Both the position numbers and the translations under genes were made by a program. A stretch of 64,000 nucleotides of DNA from an uncultured Prevotella sp. (lineage in GTDB: Bacteria; Bacteroidota; Bacteroidia; Bacteroidales; Bacteroidaceae): NCBI GenBank assembly GCA_944319815.1, contig CALUEX010000048.1, forward strand, positions 62,001 through 126,000, in the 5' to 3' direction. This document shows positions 9,851-19,426 of the stretch, one piece after another (position 1 is the first letter of the stretch; every line of letters begins with the position of its first letter). The notes under the pieces were generated by a model. It saw nothing but the letters and a program-made list of their open reading frames with translations. It was not told the origin of the DNA and did no database searches.

Positions 9851-10537
9851 TTAAAAAAATAAAGCCCTCATGATAGCATAAAGCAACGTTAGCGTAAGGA
9901 CAAGCAGCACGGCATCGACGTCGATACGATTGTAACCCGTCGAAGTATATTGCGATGAAATATAATTAAAATCCGGGTACATACGCAGATAAGACTTTAT
10001 GTAAATAAGATACACCACAGAACCGACTATTCCGCCCCACAATAAACCAACAATTATGTCGCTTGGATAATGGAGGCCAAGATACATACGAGTCCAACAA
10101 TTAACCAAAGACCATGTAACCATTGATACGACAAAAGACTTCTTGCGGACAAGCAATGAAAAAAACATTGCGATGCAAAAAGTGTTTGACGCATGGGCCG
10201 AAAAAAAACTGTACTGCGCACTACGCATCCCATTCACGACGTCAACCGTGCACATCACTAACGGGTCATTGGACGGCCTCAACCTGCCAACCAAAGGCTT
10301 CACGATAAAATCTGCAACACCATCGGACAAAACAATACACAAGAAGACGCAACCGATGACAAGCATTATCTGTTTCATCGTCTCGTTGTTCTTTATCACG
10401 ATGTAGAGCAAAGATATGTACAAAGGTATCCACGTGAGCCCGGACGTAAGCACAACAGCCAGATTGTCAACGAACAACGAAGCGCTGCCATTGAAAAAAG
10501 CGAGAATTTCACGGTCTATATCAATCAGTGTCTGCAT
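9851..10537 (-). CDS. PAP2-family membrane phosphatase
   Basis: A 228-aa integral membrane protein of the PAP2/undecaprenyl-pyrophosphatase superfamily, which removes phosphate from lipid phosphates. The three active-site motifs are visible: KPLVGRLRPS (KxxxxxxRP, about residue 77), FSAHASNTF (a PSGH-type motif with the key His, about residue 113) and GLHYPSDIIVGLLWG (catalytic His and Asp, about residue 155). About five hydrophobic segments surround them. Substrate is not certain; undecaprenyl pyrophosphate or a lipid A/phosphatidyl phosphate is typical. It sits between the end of the Bat operon and queA, all on the minus strand, with 24 nt to batD/E. Confidence 0.9.
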   Translation of the reverse strand: MQTLIDIDREILAFFNGSASLFVDNLAVVLTSGLTWIPLYISLLYIVIKNNETMKQIMLVIGCVFLCIVLSDGVADFIVKPLVGRLRPSNDPLVMCTVDVVNGMRSAQYSFFSAHASNTFCIAMFFSLLVRKKSFVVSMVTWSLVNCWTRMYLGLHYPSDIIVGLLWGGIVGSVVYLIYIKSYLRMYPDFNYISSQYTSTGYNRIDVDAVLLVLTLTLLYAIMRALFF

Positions 10538-10561
10538 CTGCTTACTTATTTTTTATAAACT

Positions 10562-13138
10562 TCATATCCGTTCCATCTGTGAACTCAACATCCACCCTTC
10601 ACGACCATCCTCAAGCTCGACAAGTTTCCAGTCTTTCATCGTATCGTCCACGATTTCGACACGACTGCCTTCATGTATGATAGAGTTATACTCACTGTTC
10701 GGAACTGGCGTCTTCCTCAATGCTGCCGATGGTGACACGACTACAGCTCCGCTACGCTGAGTAAGAATTTGCATTTGGGCATACGCAAAAACATTGCTTA
10801 GGACAAAAAGCACCATAAAGGCGACAGCACCATAAAACCCGGCTTTTCGTATTATCAGTTTCCTGCCAAACAAATAGCACAAAACAAGAACCAATGCAAT
10901 GGCCAAACTGAACATTGCTGTTTTAGCCCACCCATCTACACTGGTAATATTGACCAAGGACTTATACCAAGTAACAAAAAACATTTCGGACTTTGGCGTT
11001 ATCTTGTCAATAGTCTTGGAACGTGCCATTTGCAAGTTGAACCTTATATCCTCATCACCCGGCGACAACTTCAACGCACGTTCATAATTCAAGACTGCAC
11101 GTGTTATGTTGTCAACACGGTAATACGCATTCCCAAGATTGTAATAAAGCTCAACACTTGGTCCTTTCTTCAATAATTCTTCATAATCCCTTATTGCCTG
11201 GACATAATTGCCTTTCTTATATTCATCGTCGGCATTCTTCTTCGTTATTGCTCCTGCCGGTACCGAAAAAGCCCAAGCCAACACTAAAACCGAAAGAAAG
11301 AACATTCTCGGCCTACGTTTCTTTACTCCGCTCAAAACATCCTCAATCTTTATAATAGCCGTCATTGCCGCCTCAAATGTTTGGTTCATGTTTCCTTTTG
11401 TATCACCTGGTGCATAGCGATTGTATTCGCATTCATCAACAGCCTTGACAAACATATTTACGGTATCCTCGTTGACATTGCGCTGTGCTAACTTTTCCGC
11501 AATGTTGTCTTTTGAAAGCTGCTCTACCGGAATATTCAACTTATCGCCAACGTATCCCCACAAAGTCCTGAGGACCTCATCATAGAACTTACCATGTTCG
11601 TTATTCAACATCAACTTATTTGCGTGCTGTAGCCTCTTTGTTGCTATGCGGTTTGCCTTCTTTATCTTTAGGCGTGTGACATCAGCACTCTCTATGGCAC
11701 GTTTCCTGAAAATCACAAGCACACCAACAAAGACAACGAACAGAAGTGACAACGTACCCCAATACTTTGGAGAGCCATAGAAAATGTCAGCAATATCTTG
11801 CACTTCGAAATCGCCTTCCTTTATCGGATGTATATCTTTATTCTTCAAGTCTCCGTAATCAATAGCCGTACTTGCATTACCATCACCCTTTTCAACCTCA
11901 AGATTGAAAGACTGTGTCTTTATGGTCTTGTAAGCGTTTGCTTCAACATCATAATAGACAAACTCCACGGCTGGAATTACATAATTACCTTGGTTGCGCG
12001 GTACGGCAAGGAAGTCATAGACCATATTTCCTTCTACACCGCTTTGCGTCAGTTTGGTCTTATCCATGACTTTGGCATCATATTGGTCGAAATCTTTAGG
12101 AAAATTGACCACTGGCTGTTTTATCAACTTCAAATTTCCGACACCACCGACTACGACACGCACTGTAATAGGGTCGTTAGCCTTTACCTTAGTCTTACTT
12201 ATCTGTGCACTTATATTGAATTTTCCAACACCTCCTGAAAAATTGGCCGGGCGTTTTGGGAGAGGGTCCACTTGCACTGTAATGCCAGGGGCTTTTATCG
12301 AGCGTTTGACTTCAATATACCCGGAACCTCCATTAAAAAATGCTTCGAATGGGTCAACATTGCGATTTTGCTGACTGACCGTACCTTCAAACGTTATGCT
12401 TGGTATTTCCAATTTACCTGTCATTTGAGGATACATTACATATTGGCTCCATGTTACACAACGATAAGGTCGCCCATTGACTCTCTCTATATGAAATGAC
12501 TTTTGCTGAGGTAGTTGTATCTCCTGGGTGTGAAATCCTGTCAAATCAGGCATCTTACCGTCTAGTTTTGACAAATTGACCAATGTATAAACTTTATAAG
12601 TAAGTAAAATAGGCTCCTGCTCATGTACTCTGCGCTTATTAGCACTAACTTTTATAAACAAGTCGCTACCGCTGATTGGCGTACCAGCATTACGCATCCG
12701 AGGTTGCCCATCCGAATCATCATGCATCCTTGGCACCCCATTACTACTTTGTACCTTACCAGAGACTTGCACCCTTGCTGTCTTAGACGTAAGTTTTTTG
12801 CCATTAACAACAACACTTGCCGCAGGTATTTTATATGTACCTTTCTTCGAAGCGTACAATATGAATGTGTACGTCTTCGATGAAGAACTACTTGTGTGCC
12901 CTTTTGCCATTTGGTAGCTCGATTGCCATGAAACGTATGGACCCGTTATAACTTCAAAGGCATCTGGCACCTTCCCTATTTGGATTTCATCTGAAGCATT
13001 TATTGTTCCAACTGTATAAGTCAGCCTGAAGTTTTCACCAACAGATACATTTGATGGAACACTAACCACAAGCCGCTGCCCGTATGCCAACACCATACTA
13101 AACAAAACCAGCTGCAATAAAAGTAAATATCGTCTCAT
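10562..13138 (-). CDS. BatD-BatE fusion protein (aerotolerance operon)
   Basis: One frame of 858 aa (from the ATG at 13138) joins two Bat proteins. The first part is BatD: signal peptide MRRYLLLLQLVLFSMVLAYGQ, a large periplasmic beta-rich part and a membrane helix (about residues 459-477), then a cytoplasmic loop. The second part is BatE: a segment that reads as a complete signal peptide, MFFLSVLVLAWAFSVPAGA, begins at internal Met 11305, followed by TPR repeats (YYNLGNAYYRVDNITRAVLNYERAL), two membrane helices and a C-terminal SH3-like domain (EGSRVEIVD, EGWMLSSQ). Topology remains consistent if the inner signal sequence is an uncleaved membrane helix. The frame is open up to 13180, but that start overlaps batC and precedes the signal peptide. 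In Bacteroides fragilis batD and batE are described as separate genes. Confidence 0.88.
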   Translation of the reverse strand: MRRYLLLLQLVLFSMVLAYGQRLVVSVPSNVSVGENFRLTYTVGTINASDEIQIGKVPDAFEVITGPYVSWQSSYQMAKGHTSSSSSKTYTFILYASKKGTYKIPAASVVVNGKKLTSKTARVQVSGKVQSSNGVPRMHDDSDGQPRMRNAGTPISGSDLFIKVSANKRRVHEQEPILLTYKVYTLVNLSKLDGKMPDLTGFHTQEIQLPQQKSFHIERVNGRPYRCVTWSQYVMYPQMTGKLEIPSITFEGTVSQQNRNVDPFEAFFNGGSGYIEVKRSIKAPGITVQVDPLPKRPANFSGGVGKFNISAQISKTKVKANDPITVRVVVGGVGNLKLIKQPVVNFPKDFDQYDAKVMDKTKLTQSGVEGNMVYDFLAVPRNQGNYVIPAVEFVYYDVEANAYKTIKTQSFNLEVEKGDGNASTAIDYGDLKNKDIHPIKEGDFEVQDIADIFYGSPKYWGTLSLLFVVFVGVLVIFRKRAIESADVTRLKIKKANRIATKRLQHANKLMLNNEHGKFYDEVLRTLWGYVGDKLNIPVEQLSKDNIAEKLAQRNVNEDTVNMFVKAVDECEYNRYAPGDTKGNMNQTFEAAMTAIIKIEDVLSGVKKRRPRMFFLSVLVLAWAFSVPAGAITKKNADDEYKKGNYVQAIRDYEELLKKGPSVELYYNLGNAYYRVDNITRAVLNYERALKLSPGDEDIRFNLQMARSKTIDKITPKSEMFFVTWYKSLVNITSVDGWAKTAMFSLAIALVLVLCYLFGRKLIIRKAGFYGAVAFMVLFVLSNVFAYAQMQILTQRSGAVVVSPSAALRKTPVPNSEYNSIIHEGSRVEIVDDTMKDWKLVELEDGREGWMLSSQMERI

Positions 13139-13163
13139 ACAAATAGCTTCAAATTCATTTACA

Positions 13164-13841
13164 TTACCAGTTCTTGCCACTACCTCTACGCGGACTTTGT
13201 TTCTGCATAGCCTTTCTTAGACGTTGCTGAGTGGACTTCTCATTCTGAATTGCGGCATTAAGCAACTGCTCGGCATTATCTTTGCTCATCCGTTCTTCTT
13301 TAGGTTGCGCCTTGCCTTCTTTCTTATCCTCATTATTGTTTTCTTCATTTTTTTGCTTGTCCTGCTTGTTTTCCTTTTTCCTGTTATCCTTATTGTTTTT
13401 AGTTTGCTTCTGCATCCGTTTGCACAACGCAAGGTTATAACGCGTCTCGTCATCTTTTGGATTATTCCGCAAAGATTGCTCATAAGCCTTTATCGCCTCA
13501 CCGTACATTTTATGGTTCTGGCAAATAACGCCTATATTGTGATAAGCACGTGCAAGCCGCAATTTGTTAGTCTCGAGCCTTGTAGCTTTTTGGTATTGCG
13601 CTACTGCGGCCGAATCCTTATTTTGCATCATCAATGCGCAACCGAGATTATAAACGGCCTGCGAATTGGAAGGATTTTTTGAAACGGCTTTACGATATTC
13701 TATTTCAGCCTTATCATATTGCTGGGCGTTAAATAGACGGTTCCCATCACGTATAAGTTGCCTGTCCGTTTGTGCATCAGCCATAGCCGCAATCCCTAGT
13801 ACAAGGGACAACATAAAATATTTCAATATGTTCAATTCCAT
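13164..13841 (-). CDS. batC: BatC-like TPR protein
   Basis: A 225-aa exported protein of the Bat operon. It has a signal peptide (MELNILKYFMLSLVLGIAAMADA), two or three TPR units (AEIEYRKAVSKNPSNSQAVYNLG; AIKAYEQSLRNNPKDDETRYNL) and a very basic and acidic low-complexity C-terminal third rich in Lys, Glu and Asn, with a gap before the final NAAIQNEKSTQQRLRKAMQ helix. TPR proteins act as docking scaffolds; here the likely partners are the VWA proteins BatA/BatB encoded just upstream. It is spaced 10 nt from batB. The short TPR-plus-charged-tail form is typical of BatC. Confidence 0.85.
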   Translation of the reverse strand: MELNILKYFMLSLVLGIAAMADAQTDRQLIRDGNRLFNAQQYDKAEIEYRKAVSKNPSNSQAVYNLGCALMMQNKDSAAVAQYQKATRLETNKLRLARAYHNIGVICQNHKMYGEAIKAYEQSLRNNPKDDETRYNLALCKRMQKQTKNNKDNRKKENKQDKQKNEENNNEDKKEGKAQPKEERMSKDNAEQLLNAAIQNEKSTQQRLRKAMQKQSPRRGSGKNW

Positions 13842-13851
13842 TTTCTCAAAA

Positions 13852-14868
13852 TCATTTAAAAAGTTTTATCCTCTTCAATAAAGGGTTTTTGCTTTCCAGA
13901 ACAACAGTCTCGATTATGAGAACAAGAAGTAACAATATTCCAACAGCCTGGAATTGTTCGTCATACTCACTATAAACGATATTCATCATATCACCCTTTT
14001 GCAACTTGGATATTTCACCATCCAGCTGCTTTTGAGCGACATTATTATTTTCAACATGAATATATGCTCCACCGCCAGCCTCTGCAATTTCTTTACACAT
14101 ATCTTCATTCAATGCAGACATGACTTCATGCCCTGTATCGTCTTTCATATAACCACCAGCGCCATCGGGTACAGGCGTTCCCTTGGTGGAACCTACACCA
14201 AGCACGAACACCCTCATCCCATTTTTCTTGGCACGCTTTGCCGCTTCTATAACACCCCCCTCGTGGTCTTCTCCATCCGTTATGACGATAATGGCGCGAC
14301 CCACATTCTCTTGCTTGGTAAAACTTCTGGAACTTAAATCTATAGCTTCAGCCAAATTTGTACCTTGTACAGCAATAAGCGAAGGGTCGATACTTTGCAA
14401 AAACATTTTTGCGGATACGTAATCACTTGTTATCGGCAACTGGACAAAAGCATCACCAGCAAAAACCACCAATCCTACTTTATCATCCGTAAAATTATCA
14501 ACCAGATTTTCAATCAACATCTTACTCCTTGCCAAACGGGAGGGCTCCACATCTTCTGCCTTCATTGAATTACTTATATCCAATGCCAAAACGACCTCAA
14601 TTCCTTGACGTTGCTCTTGGTTAATCTTGGTTCCCATCTGAGGACGGGCAAGCATAACGATTATCAACGCCATTGCCGCCATCATCAACCAAAACTTTAC
14701 CTCACGCCTTGTCCCCGAAACATCAGGCATAAGGTGTTTCAGCAACTGAGGCTCACCAAACATCTTGAGCTGTGCCTTCCGCTTACGTAAACCATACATA
14801 CGGACAAGCACAAGAAGTGGTATTATTATCAGCAAATATAAATAATCCGTGTTTTCAAATCTGAACAT
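13852..14868 (-). CDS. batB: BatB, VWA-domain membrane protein
   Basis: A 338-aa inner-membrane protein with two N-terminal helices (residues about 8-25 and 58-75), a von Willebrand factor A domain (about 90-290) and a C-terminal helix (about 308-326). The metal-ion-dependent adhesion site is intact: DISNSMKAED (DxSxS), the Thr in QGTNL, and the Asp in ITDGEDHEGG. It is the second VWA protein of the aerotolerance (Bat) operon and shares its architecture with BatA. In related bacteria these proteins form an envelope complex with the MoxR ATPase; the molecular role is still unclear. Confidence 0.92.
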   Translation of the reverse strand: MFRFENTDYLYLLIIIPLLVLVRMYGLRKRKAQLKMFGEPQLLKHLMPDVSGTRREVKFWLMMAAMALIIVMLARPQMGTKINQEQRQGIEVVLALDISNSMKAEDVEPSRLARSKMLIENLVDNFTDDKVGLVVFAGDAFVQLPITSDYVSAKMFLQSIDPSLIAVQGTNLAEAIDLSSRSFTKQENVGRAIIVITDGEDHEGGVIEAAKRAKKNGMRVFVLGVGSTKGTPVPDGAGGYMKDDTGHEVMSALNEDMCKEIAEAGGGAYIHVENNNVAQKQLDGEISKLQKGDMMNIVYSEYDEQFQAVGILLLLVLIIETVVLESKNPLLKRIKLFK

Positions 14869-14929
14869 ACTCTAATAGCTTTTCCATTTATTCAATTTCA
14901 AGATTGCTGTACGGCTAAAATGAAACACA

Positions 14930-15928
14930 TCATGGTATCTTACGAAATACAACAAGCCTTAGCAAGATTTCCAACAACATTGACACAAATGCGGCAAGCG
15001 CAAACGGCTGGTAGGCATCGTATCGTTTGGAAAACTTCTTGACATTCATTTTTGTCTTCTCAAGTTTGTCTATATCATCGTATATCTTTTTCAATTCTGC
15101 CGTATTTGTCGCACGATAAAAATGTCCATCTGCCGTTGAGGCTATTTCACCTAACGTTTCAACGTCCACGTCCGCACGCATATTTACATATTGTGTTGTC
15201 CCGCCAACTTGCACTGGATAGGGAGCAACCGTTTTACTTCCTATGGCAATAGTATAAACTCGAATGCCCAAACTTTTCGCTATGTTTGCTGCGGTCAAAG
15301 GTGAAATGTCACCCATGTTGTTACTACCATCAGTCAATAATATTACTACTTTGCTCTTGGCCTTGCTGTCTTTCAAGCGCCCAACGGCATTAGCCAACCC
15401 CATTCCAATAGCCGTACCATCAGATATTAGCCCCCTTGCAGCAATATCTGTCCGTACATTTTGCAAAAGATTTATCAGCGAGGTATGGTCCGTTGTCATA
15501 GGACATTGCGTAAAAGCCTCACCAGCAAAGATTGTCAAGCCGATATTGTCGTCAGGACGTCCGGATATGAACTCCGACGCTACACTTTTTGCCGCTTCGA
15601 TTCGGTTTGGCTTCAAGTCTTCAGCCAGCATACTGGTCGATACGTCCATCGCTAACATTATATCTATGCCCTCCACTGTGCGGCGTCCCCAGCTGTTATG
15701 CGTCTGTGGCCTTGCAAGCACGATTACGATGAGAATAAAAGTCAACGTCCGCAACAACATAGGAAGCCCCATAAGCCGGACACGCCAACTTTTTGGTGCA
15801 TATTGGTAGGCGAACGTATCGCTCATACGCATCGTAGGCTCGCTTTTTTTGCGATATAGCAAATACCAAATCAAATAAGGTATAAGCAATAACAGTAATA
15901 AAAAATATTCTTTATTGACAAATTCCAT
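14930..15928 (-). CDS. batA: BatA, VWA-domain membrane protein
   Basis: A 332-aa VWA protein, first of the BatA/BatB pair. Hydrophobic helices near residues 7-22 and 55-72 and at the C-terminus (about 305-322) flank a VWA domain with an intact MIDAS: DVSTSMLAED, SDGTAIG and LTDGSNNMG. The ATG at 15928 was chosen; the longer frame would need a TTG at 15937. It follows the DUF58/TM genes with a 15-nt gap and precedes batB by 61 nt, so the whole block is likely one transcript driven from upstream of moxR. Confidence 0.92.
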   Translation of the reverse strand: MEFVNKEYFLLLLLLIPYLIWYLLYRKKSEPTMRMSDTFAYQYAPKSWRVRLMGLPMLLRTLTFILIVIVLARPQTHNSWGRRTVEGIDIMLAMDVSTSMLAEDLKPNRIEAAKSVASEFISGRPDDNIGLTIFAGEAFTQCPMTTDHTSLINLLQNVRTDIAARGLISDGTAIGMGLANAVGRLKDSKAKSKVVILLTDGSNNMGDISPLTAANIAKSLGIRVYTIAIGSKTVAPYPVQVGGTTQYVNMRADVDVETLGEIASTADGHFYRATNTAELKKIYDDIDKLEKTKMNVKKFSKRYDAYQPFALAAFVSMLLEILLRLVVFRKIP

Positions 15929-15943
15929 AATCCGCAAATCCCA

Positions 15944-17011
15944 TTATACCAATATGCACACATGATAAACTACGAATGCCAAAAGAGCCACGCCCACTAC
16001 GAGCAATGCCCAAATCGTGCCTTTCAGCAATATGCGTGAACGCATACTGCGTTTATCATTATCTGTCAGTTCCGGCGCCACACGCTCAACCGTAGGCTGG
16101 TTTTCAAGTTTTGTCGTATTTATAAAGGATACGGCACTGACAAGGTTTGCATCATTTTCGTTTATAAGTGTCGAATATTTAGCAAACTTCACCAAATCAG
16201 CCGTAATGAAAAGCTCTTTCAGCTCATCCGTCATTTTCTTATCCCCTTCTTGCTGCAAGCGTGATATGATTTCAGAGCTTGTCATCTCCATCGCATTGAA
16301 CCCGAACCTTTCTTTTATATACTTTCTAAGCACATTCGTAAGAAGTGTGTAATATTCCTTCGGATTTTCCTGGACAGACATCCTGCTTGCCTTAATGTCC
16401 TCTATCTCCTTCAACGCACGCTGGTGCGGAGGTATTTTCTTCACAATTCGCACACGGGCGATTACAGGTTTGTTTTCTTTCAAACGAGTCCATAAATAAT
16501 ACGCCACGACACACACCAATACAAATAATATGCTTAGCCAAAAAGCAGGCTCCCACTCGCTCCACAAAAAAGGATTGTCCTGGACACCCTTGGGAGGAAA
16601 GAACTTTTCAGGATGCAAGGTGTCCACAGGCACAGTTAACACCTTCAACGCAAGGCTCTTGCTTTGGTACACTTTTCCATTGACGTTCACCTTCATCGGC
16701 GGAAGGTAATACAAATTCTCGTCAAACGACGTCAGGATGTATCTTTTGCTTATCTTGACAAGACCGTTGTCAAGTAGGGAAGTATCAGCATCCGTATGCT
16801 CAAGTACCTCGACCCCTGGTGTAATATACTGTGAAGGCTTATATTCAGGCATCTTCACGTTTGCACCTTTCTTGGCCGTCACGCTTAGTGTTACGCCAGT
16901 CTGCTCGCCGATAAGTATTTGTATCGAATCAATCTTTGATTCTACAAACACTTGAGCCGAAACGCATAACACGCAAGATAGAATAGTTATAAGACAAATA
17001 ATACGTTTCAT
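15944..17011 (-). CDS. Conserved membrane protein of the Bat operon
   Basis: A 355-aa protein regularly found between the DUF58 and batA genes in Bacteroidota. Seen: a signal peptide (MKRIICLITILSCVLCVSA), an extracytoplasmic beta-rich N-terminal domain (to about residue 150), a membrane helix (about 158-175, WLSILFVLVCVVAYYLW), a cytoplasmic helical domain (about 190-310) that contains a conserved-looking EIISRLQQ/ELFITADLVKFAKY stretch, and a last helix (about 333-351). The cytoplasmic part resembles the one that follows the membrane helix of BatD. No enzymatic motif is visible. Probably a structural partner of the VWA proteins. Confidence 0.75.
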   Translation of the reverse strand: MKRIICLITILSCVLCVSAQVFVESKIDSIQILIGEQTGVTLSVTAKKGANVKMPEYKPSQYITPGVEVLEHTDADTSLLDNGLVKISKRYILTSFDENLYYLPPMKVNVNGKVYQSKSLALKVLTVPVDTLHPEKFFPPKGVQDNPFLWSEWEPAFWLSILFVLVCVVAYYLWTRLKENKPVIARVRIVKKIPPHQRALKEIEDIKASRMSVQENPKEYYTLLTNVLRKYIKERFGFNAMEMTSSEIISRLQQEGDKKMTDELKELFITADLVKFAKYSTLINENDANLVSAVSFINTTKLENQPTVERVAPELTDNDKRSMRSRILLKGTIWALLVVGVALLAFVVYHVCILV

Positions 17012-17144
17012 TTCATTTTCATTGATAAATCAAGACTGCATCCGCGCGAAACAGTTTGCTGCACTTATTGCGCCTTGCAGTCCATCATTAATGCTCGAAC
17101 CGGTATGTCCTGGCGTGAACCCTTCTTGGTAGGAGCCATGGTTA

Positions 17145-18014
17145 TCAATTTCTCATCGCGAACAGCTGCAGCAACGCCTTTACATAATCCTGGTTTGTGG
17201 CTATCGACACGTTGTCAACATTACTTTTGTTAAATACGTCAGCCAACATTTTCTGCCGATTCATCCAATAATTATGGTGGGCATTCCGCAACCTCCTGTC
17301 GCTGGTGTCGATGTACATTTCATGTCCTGTTTCGGCATCAAGCACTTTCATCAGGCCGACATTCGGCAACCATTCAGCACGAGGGTCATATACTTGCACT
17401 GCCACGACATCATGCTTTCTGTTACAGATTGTCAGTGCATTCCCAAACTCATTCTTTACATAAAAATCACTCATGAGGAACGCCGTACACCGCCTTTTCA
17501 ATACACTCGTCAGGAATTCCACCGCCATCCTCACGTCAGTCTTGCGGCTTTCGGGGTGGAAGTCAAGCATTTCACGTATTATGAACAATATATGCTTTCG
17601 TCCCTTCTTGGGCGGGATATACTTCTCTATCTTGTCGGAAAAGAATATCACGCCGATTTTGTCGTTATTCTGTATTGCACTAAAAGCCAGCGTAGCAGCT
17701 ATCTCCGTTACAACCTCACGCTTGGTGGAATGCTGAGTCCCGACATCCAACGAGCCGCTGACATCAATAAGCAACATCACCGTAAGCTCACGTTCCTCCT
17801 CATACACCTTCACGTATGGCTTATGGAAACGTGCGGAAACATTCCAATCAATGTCTCGTATGTCGTCACCATACTGGTACTCACGCACTTCACTAAAGGC
17901 CATTCCTCGACCCTTAAAGGCTGAATGGTACTGGCCAGCAAAAATGTTATTACTCAGTCCGCGAGCCTTTATTTCAATTTTCCTGACCCTTTTCAGTATG
18001 TCTTGGGTATCCAT
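17145..18014 (-). CDS. DUF58 domain protein (Bat operon)
   Basis: A 289-aa cytoplasmic DUF58 protein. The family signature GRGMAFSEVREYQYGDDIRDIDWN (here over about residues 36-59) and the following VWA-like core with DVSGSLDVGT are visible. DUF58 proteins pair with MoxR AAA+ ATPases in many bacteria. The ATG at 18014 overlaps the moxR stop codon as ATGA, which points to translational coupling; the longer reading with TTG at 18017 is less likely. A 133-nt gap separates it from the next gene of the operon. Confidence 0.92.
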   Translation of the reverse strand: MDTQDILKRVRKIEIKARGLSNNIFAGQYHSAFKGRGMAFSEVREYQYGDDIRDIDWNVSARFHKPYVKVYEEERELTVMLLIDVSGSLDVGTQHSTKREVVTEIAATLAFSAIQNNDKIGVIFFSDKIEKYIPPKKGRKHILFIIREMLDFHPESRKTDVRMAVEFLTSVLKRRCTAFLMSDFYVKNEFGNALTICNRKHDVVAVQVYDPRAEWLPNVGLMKVLDAETGHEMYIDTSDRRLRNAHHNYWMNRQKMLADVFNKSNVDNVSIATNQDYVKALLQLFAMRN

Positions 18015-19009
18015 CAAGGAACCTCCACCTTATTTATTATATCACTTACAATTTCTTCGCTGGTTACATTCGTAGCTTCCGCTTCATACGAAAGGCCGAC
18101 GCGATGCCTCAATACGTCATGGGCAACAGCCCTGACATCTTCCGGAACAACATATCCGCGCCGTTTTATGAACGCATACGCCCTTGAAGCCTTGGCAAGG
18201 TTAATGCTTGCACGCGGACTTCCGCCAAACACGATTAAATCCTTCAACTGTGGCAGACCGTACCTGTCTGGATAACGTGTCGCAAAAACAATGTCGGCTA
18301 TATACTGTTCTATTTTTTCATCAATATACACCTTCCTTACCACATCGCGGGCATTTATTATATCTTCGGCCGAGATTACAGGGGTAACCTTTGGCAAAGA
18401 GCCTTGCAAATTTTCACGGATGATAAGTTTCTCTTCATCCAGCGTAGGGTAATCAATCATAACCTTCAACATGAAGCGGTCAACCTGGGCCTCAGGCAAA
18501 GGATAAGTTCCCTCCTGCTCTATCGGGTTCTGTGTGGCCATGACAAGGAAGGGATTGGGCAAATCAAACGTATCGCTCCCGATAGTAACCTGATGCTCTT
18601 GCATTGCTTCAAGAAGTGCACTTTGAACTTTTGCCGGAGCACGGTTGATTTCGTCTGCCAATACAAAATTGGCAAAAACCGGGCCTTTCTTTACCTGGAA
18701 CTTCTCGTCTTTTTGGGAATAAATCATTGTACCCGTAACGTCTGCCGGCAACAAATCCGGAGTAAATTGTATCCGGCTGTACTTAGAATCGACAAGCTGG
18801 GCTAACGTTTTAATGGCCAGGGTCTTAGCCAAACCAGGCACACCTTCAAGCAATATATGCCCGTCACTAAGCAATCCTATCAACAATGCTTCAACCAAAT
18901 GTTTTTGTCCCACTATTACGTGGTTCATCCCTGTCGTGAGACTCTCGATAAACGAACTTTTCTGCTCTATCAAGACGTTCAATTCACGAATATCTATTGA
19001 TTCAGCCAT
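18014..19009 (-). CDS. MoxR-family AAA+ ATPase
   Basis: A 331-aa AAA+ ATPase of the MoxR family, thought to act as a chaperone or metal-insertion factor for VWA-domain proteins such as BatA and BatB encoded downstream. Seen: Walker A as LLEGVPGLAKT (about residue 53), Walker B FVLADEINRAP (about residue 111), sensor 1 in VMATQNPIEQEGTYPLPEAQVDRFM and the C-terminal lid with GGSPRASI. First gene of the Bat operon; followed by DUF58 with an ATGA overlap. A -7 box TATTTTTG lies about 38 nt upstream of the ATG. Confidence 0.95.
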   Translation of the reverse strand: MAESIDIRELNVLIEQKSSFIESLTTGMNHVIVGQKHLVEALLIGLLSDGHILLEGVPGLAKTLAIKTLAQLVDSKYSRIQFTPDLLPADVTGTMIYSQKDEKFQVKKGPVFANFVLADEINRAPAKVQSALLEAMQEHQVTIGSDTFDLPNPFLVMATQNPIEQEGTYPLPEAQVDRFMLKVMIDYPTLDEEKLIIRENLQGSLPKVTPVISAEDIINARDVVRKVYIDEKIEQYIADIVFATRYPDRYGLPQLKDLIVFGGSPRASINLAKASRAYAFIKRRGYVVPEDVRAVAHDVLRHRVGLSYEAEATNVTSEEIVSDIINKVEVP

Positions 19010-19047
19010 GGTTCTCTATTTTTATTGTTCCACTTGAAATTTTAGCG

Positions 19048-19055
19048 CAAAAATA
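19048..19055 (-). promoter_or_regulatory. -7 box upstream of moxR/Bat operon
   Basis: TATTTTTG on the minus strand matches the Bacteroidota -7 consensus TAnnTTTG. At the right distance upstream only TTTCG is present instead of TTTG, so the -33 box is weak. Transcription would start around base 19043, about 35 nt before the moxR ATG. Confidence 0.5.
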
Positions 19056-19307
19056 CTACATTATGAACTTTTGTGCGAAATTTTGAAACTAAATAATATT
19101 AAAAAAGTTTCTCAATACTTATTATTTAACGAGAGTTCATACAAATTCATCAAAATATAAATGTATATTCAACAACCAAGAGACAAACACCACCTGCAAA
19201 ACACCATCTCCTGCACTGCAAAACAGCACAAAACATCAAGAGAAATGTGCCTAATCACAAGCCAATCAGCCGCTTATCGCAACGCTGTAAAACCGGCAAT
19301 ATATAAC

Positions 19308-19412
19308 CCCCAATCGGTCATTAGACCGCAATGTTTTAAATTCTATAGCTTTATTATTGCTTCTTGCCGTTTTATGCATTTTTGCCGCCTAAGCGCTAAT
19401 GACAGATTTGAG
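19308..19412. mobile_element. MITE-like palindromic element, short copy (B)
   Basis: A 105-bp relative of element A. The left end CCCCAATCGGTCATTAG (19308-19324) is identical to A; the right end is its inverse with three mismatches in 17. The left about 80 bp follow A closely (shared TTATTATTGCTTCTTGCCG), but the central 88 bp of A that contain the inner hairpin arms are missing. It lies in the gap upstream of moxR and past the terminator of the lipoprotein gene. No clear target duplication. Confidence 0.7.
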
Positions 19413-19426
19413 TTAAAAACAAAAAA

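Noticed and set aside
17068-17139. 23- to 24-codon minus-strand ORF after the DUF58 gene
   Set aside because: Too short, starts inside an operon gap without any promoter or conserved feature.
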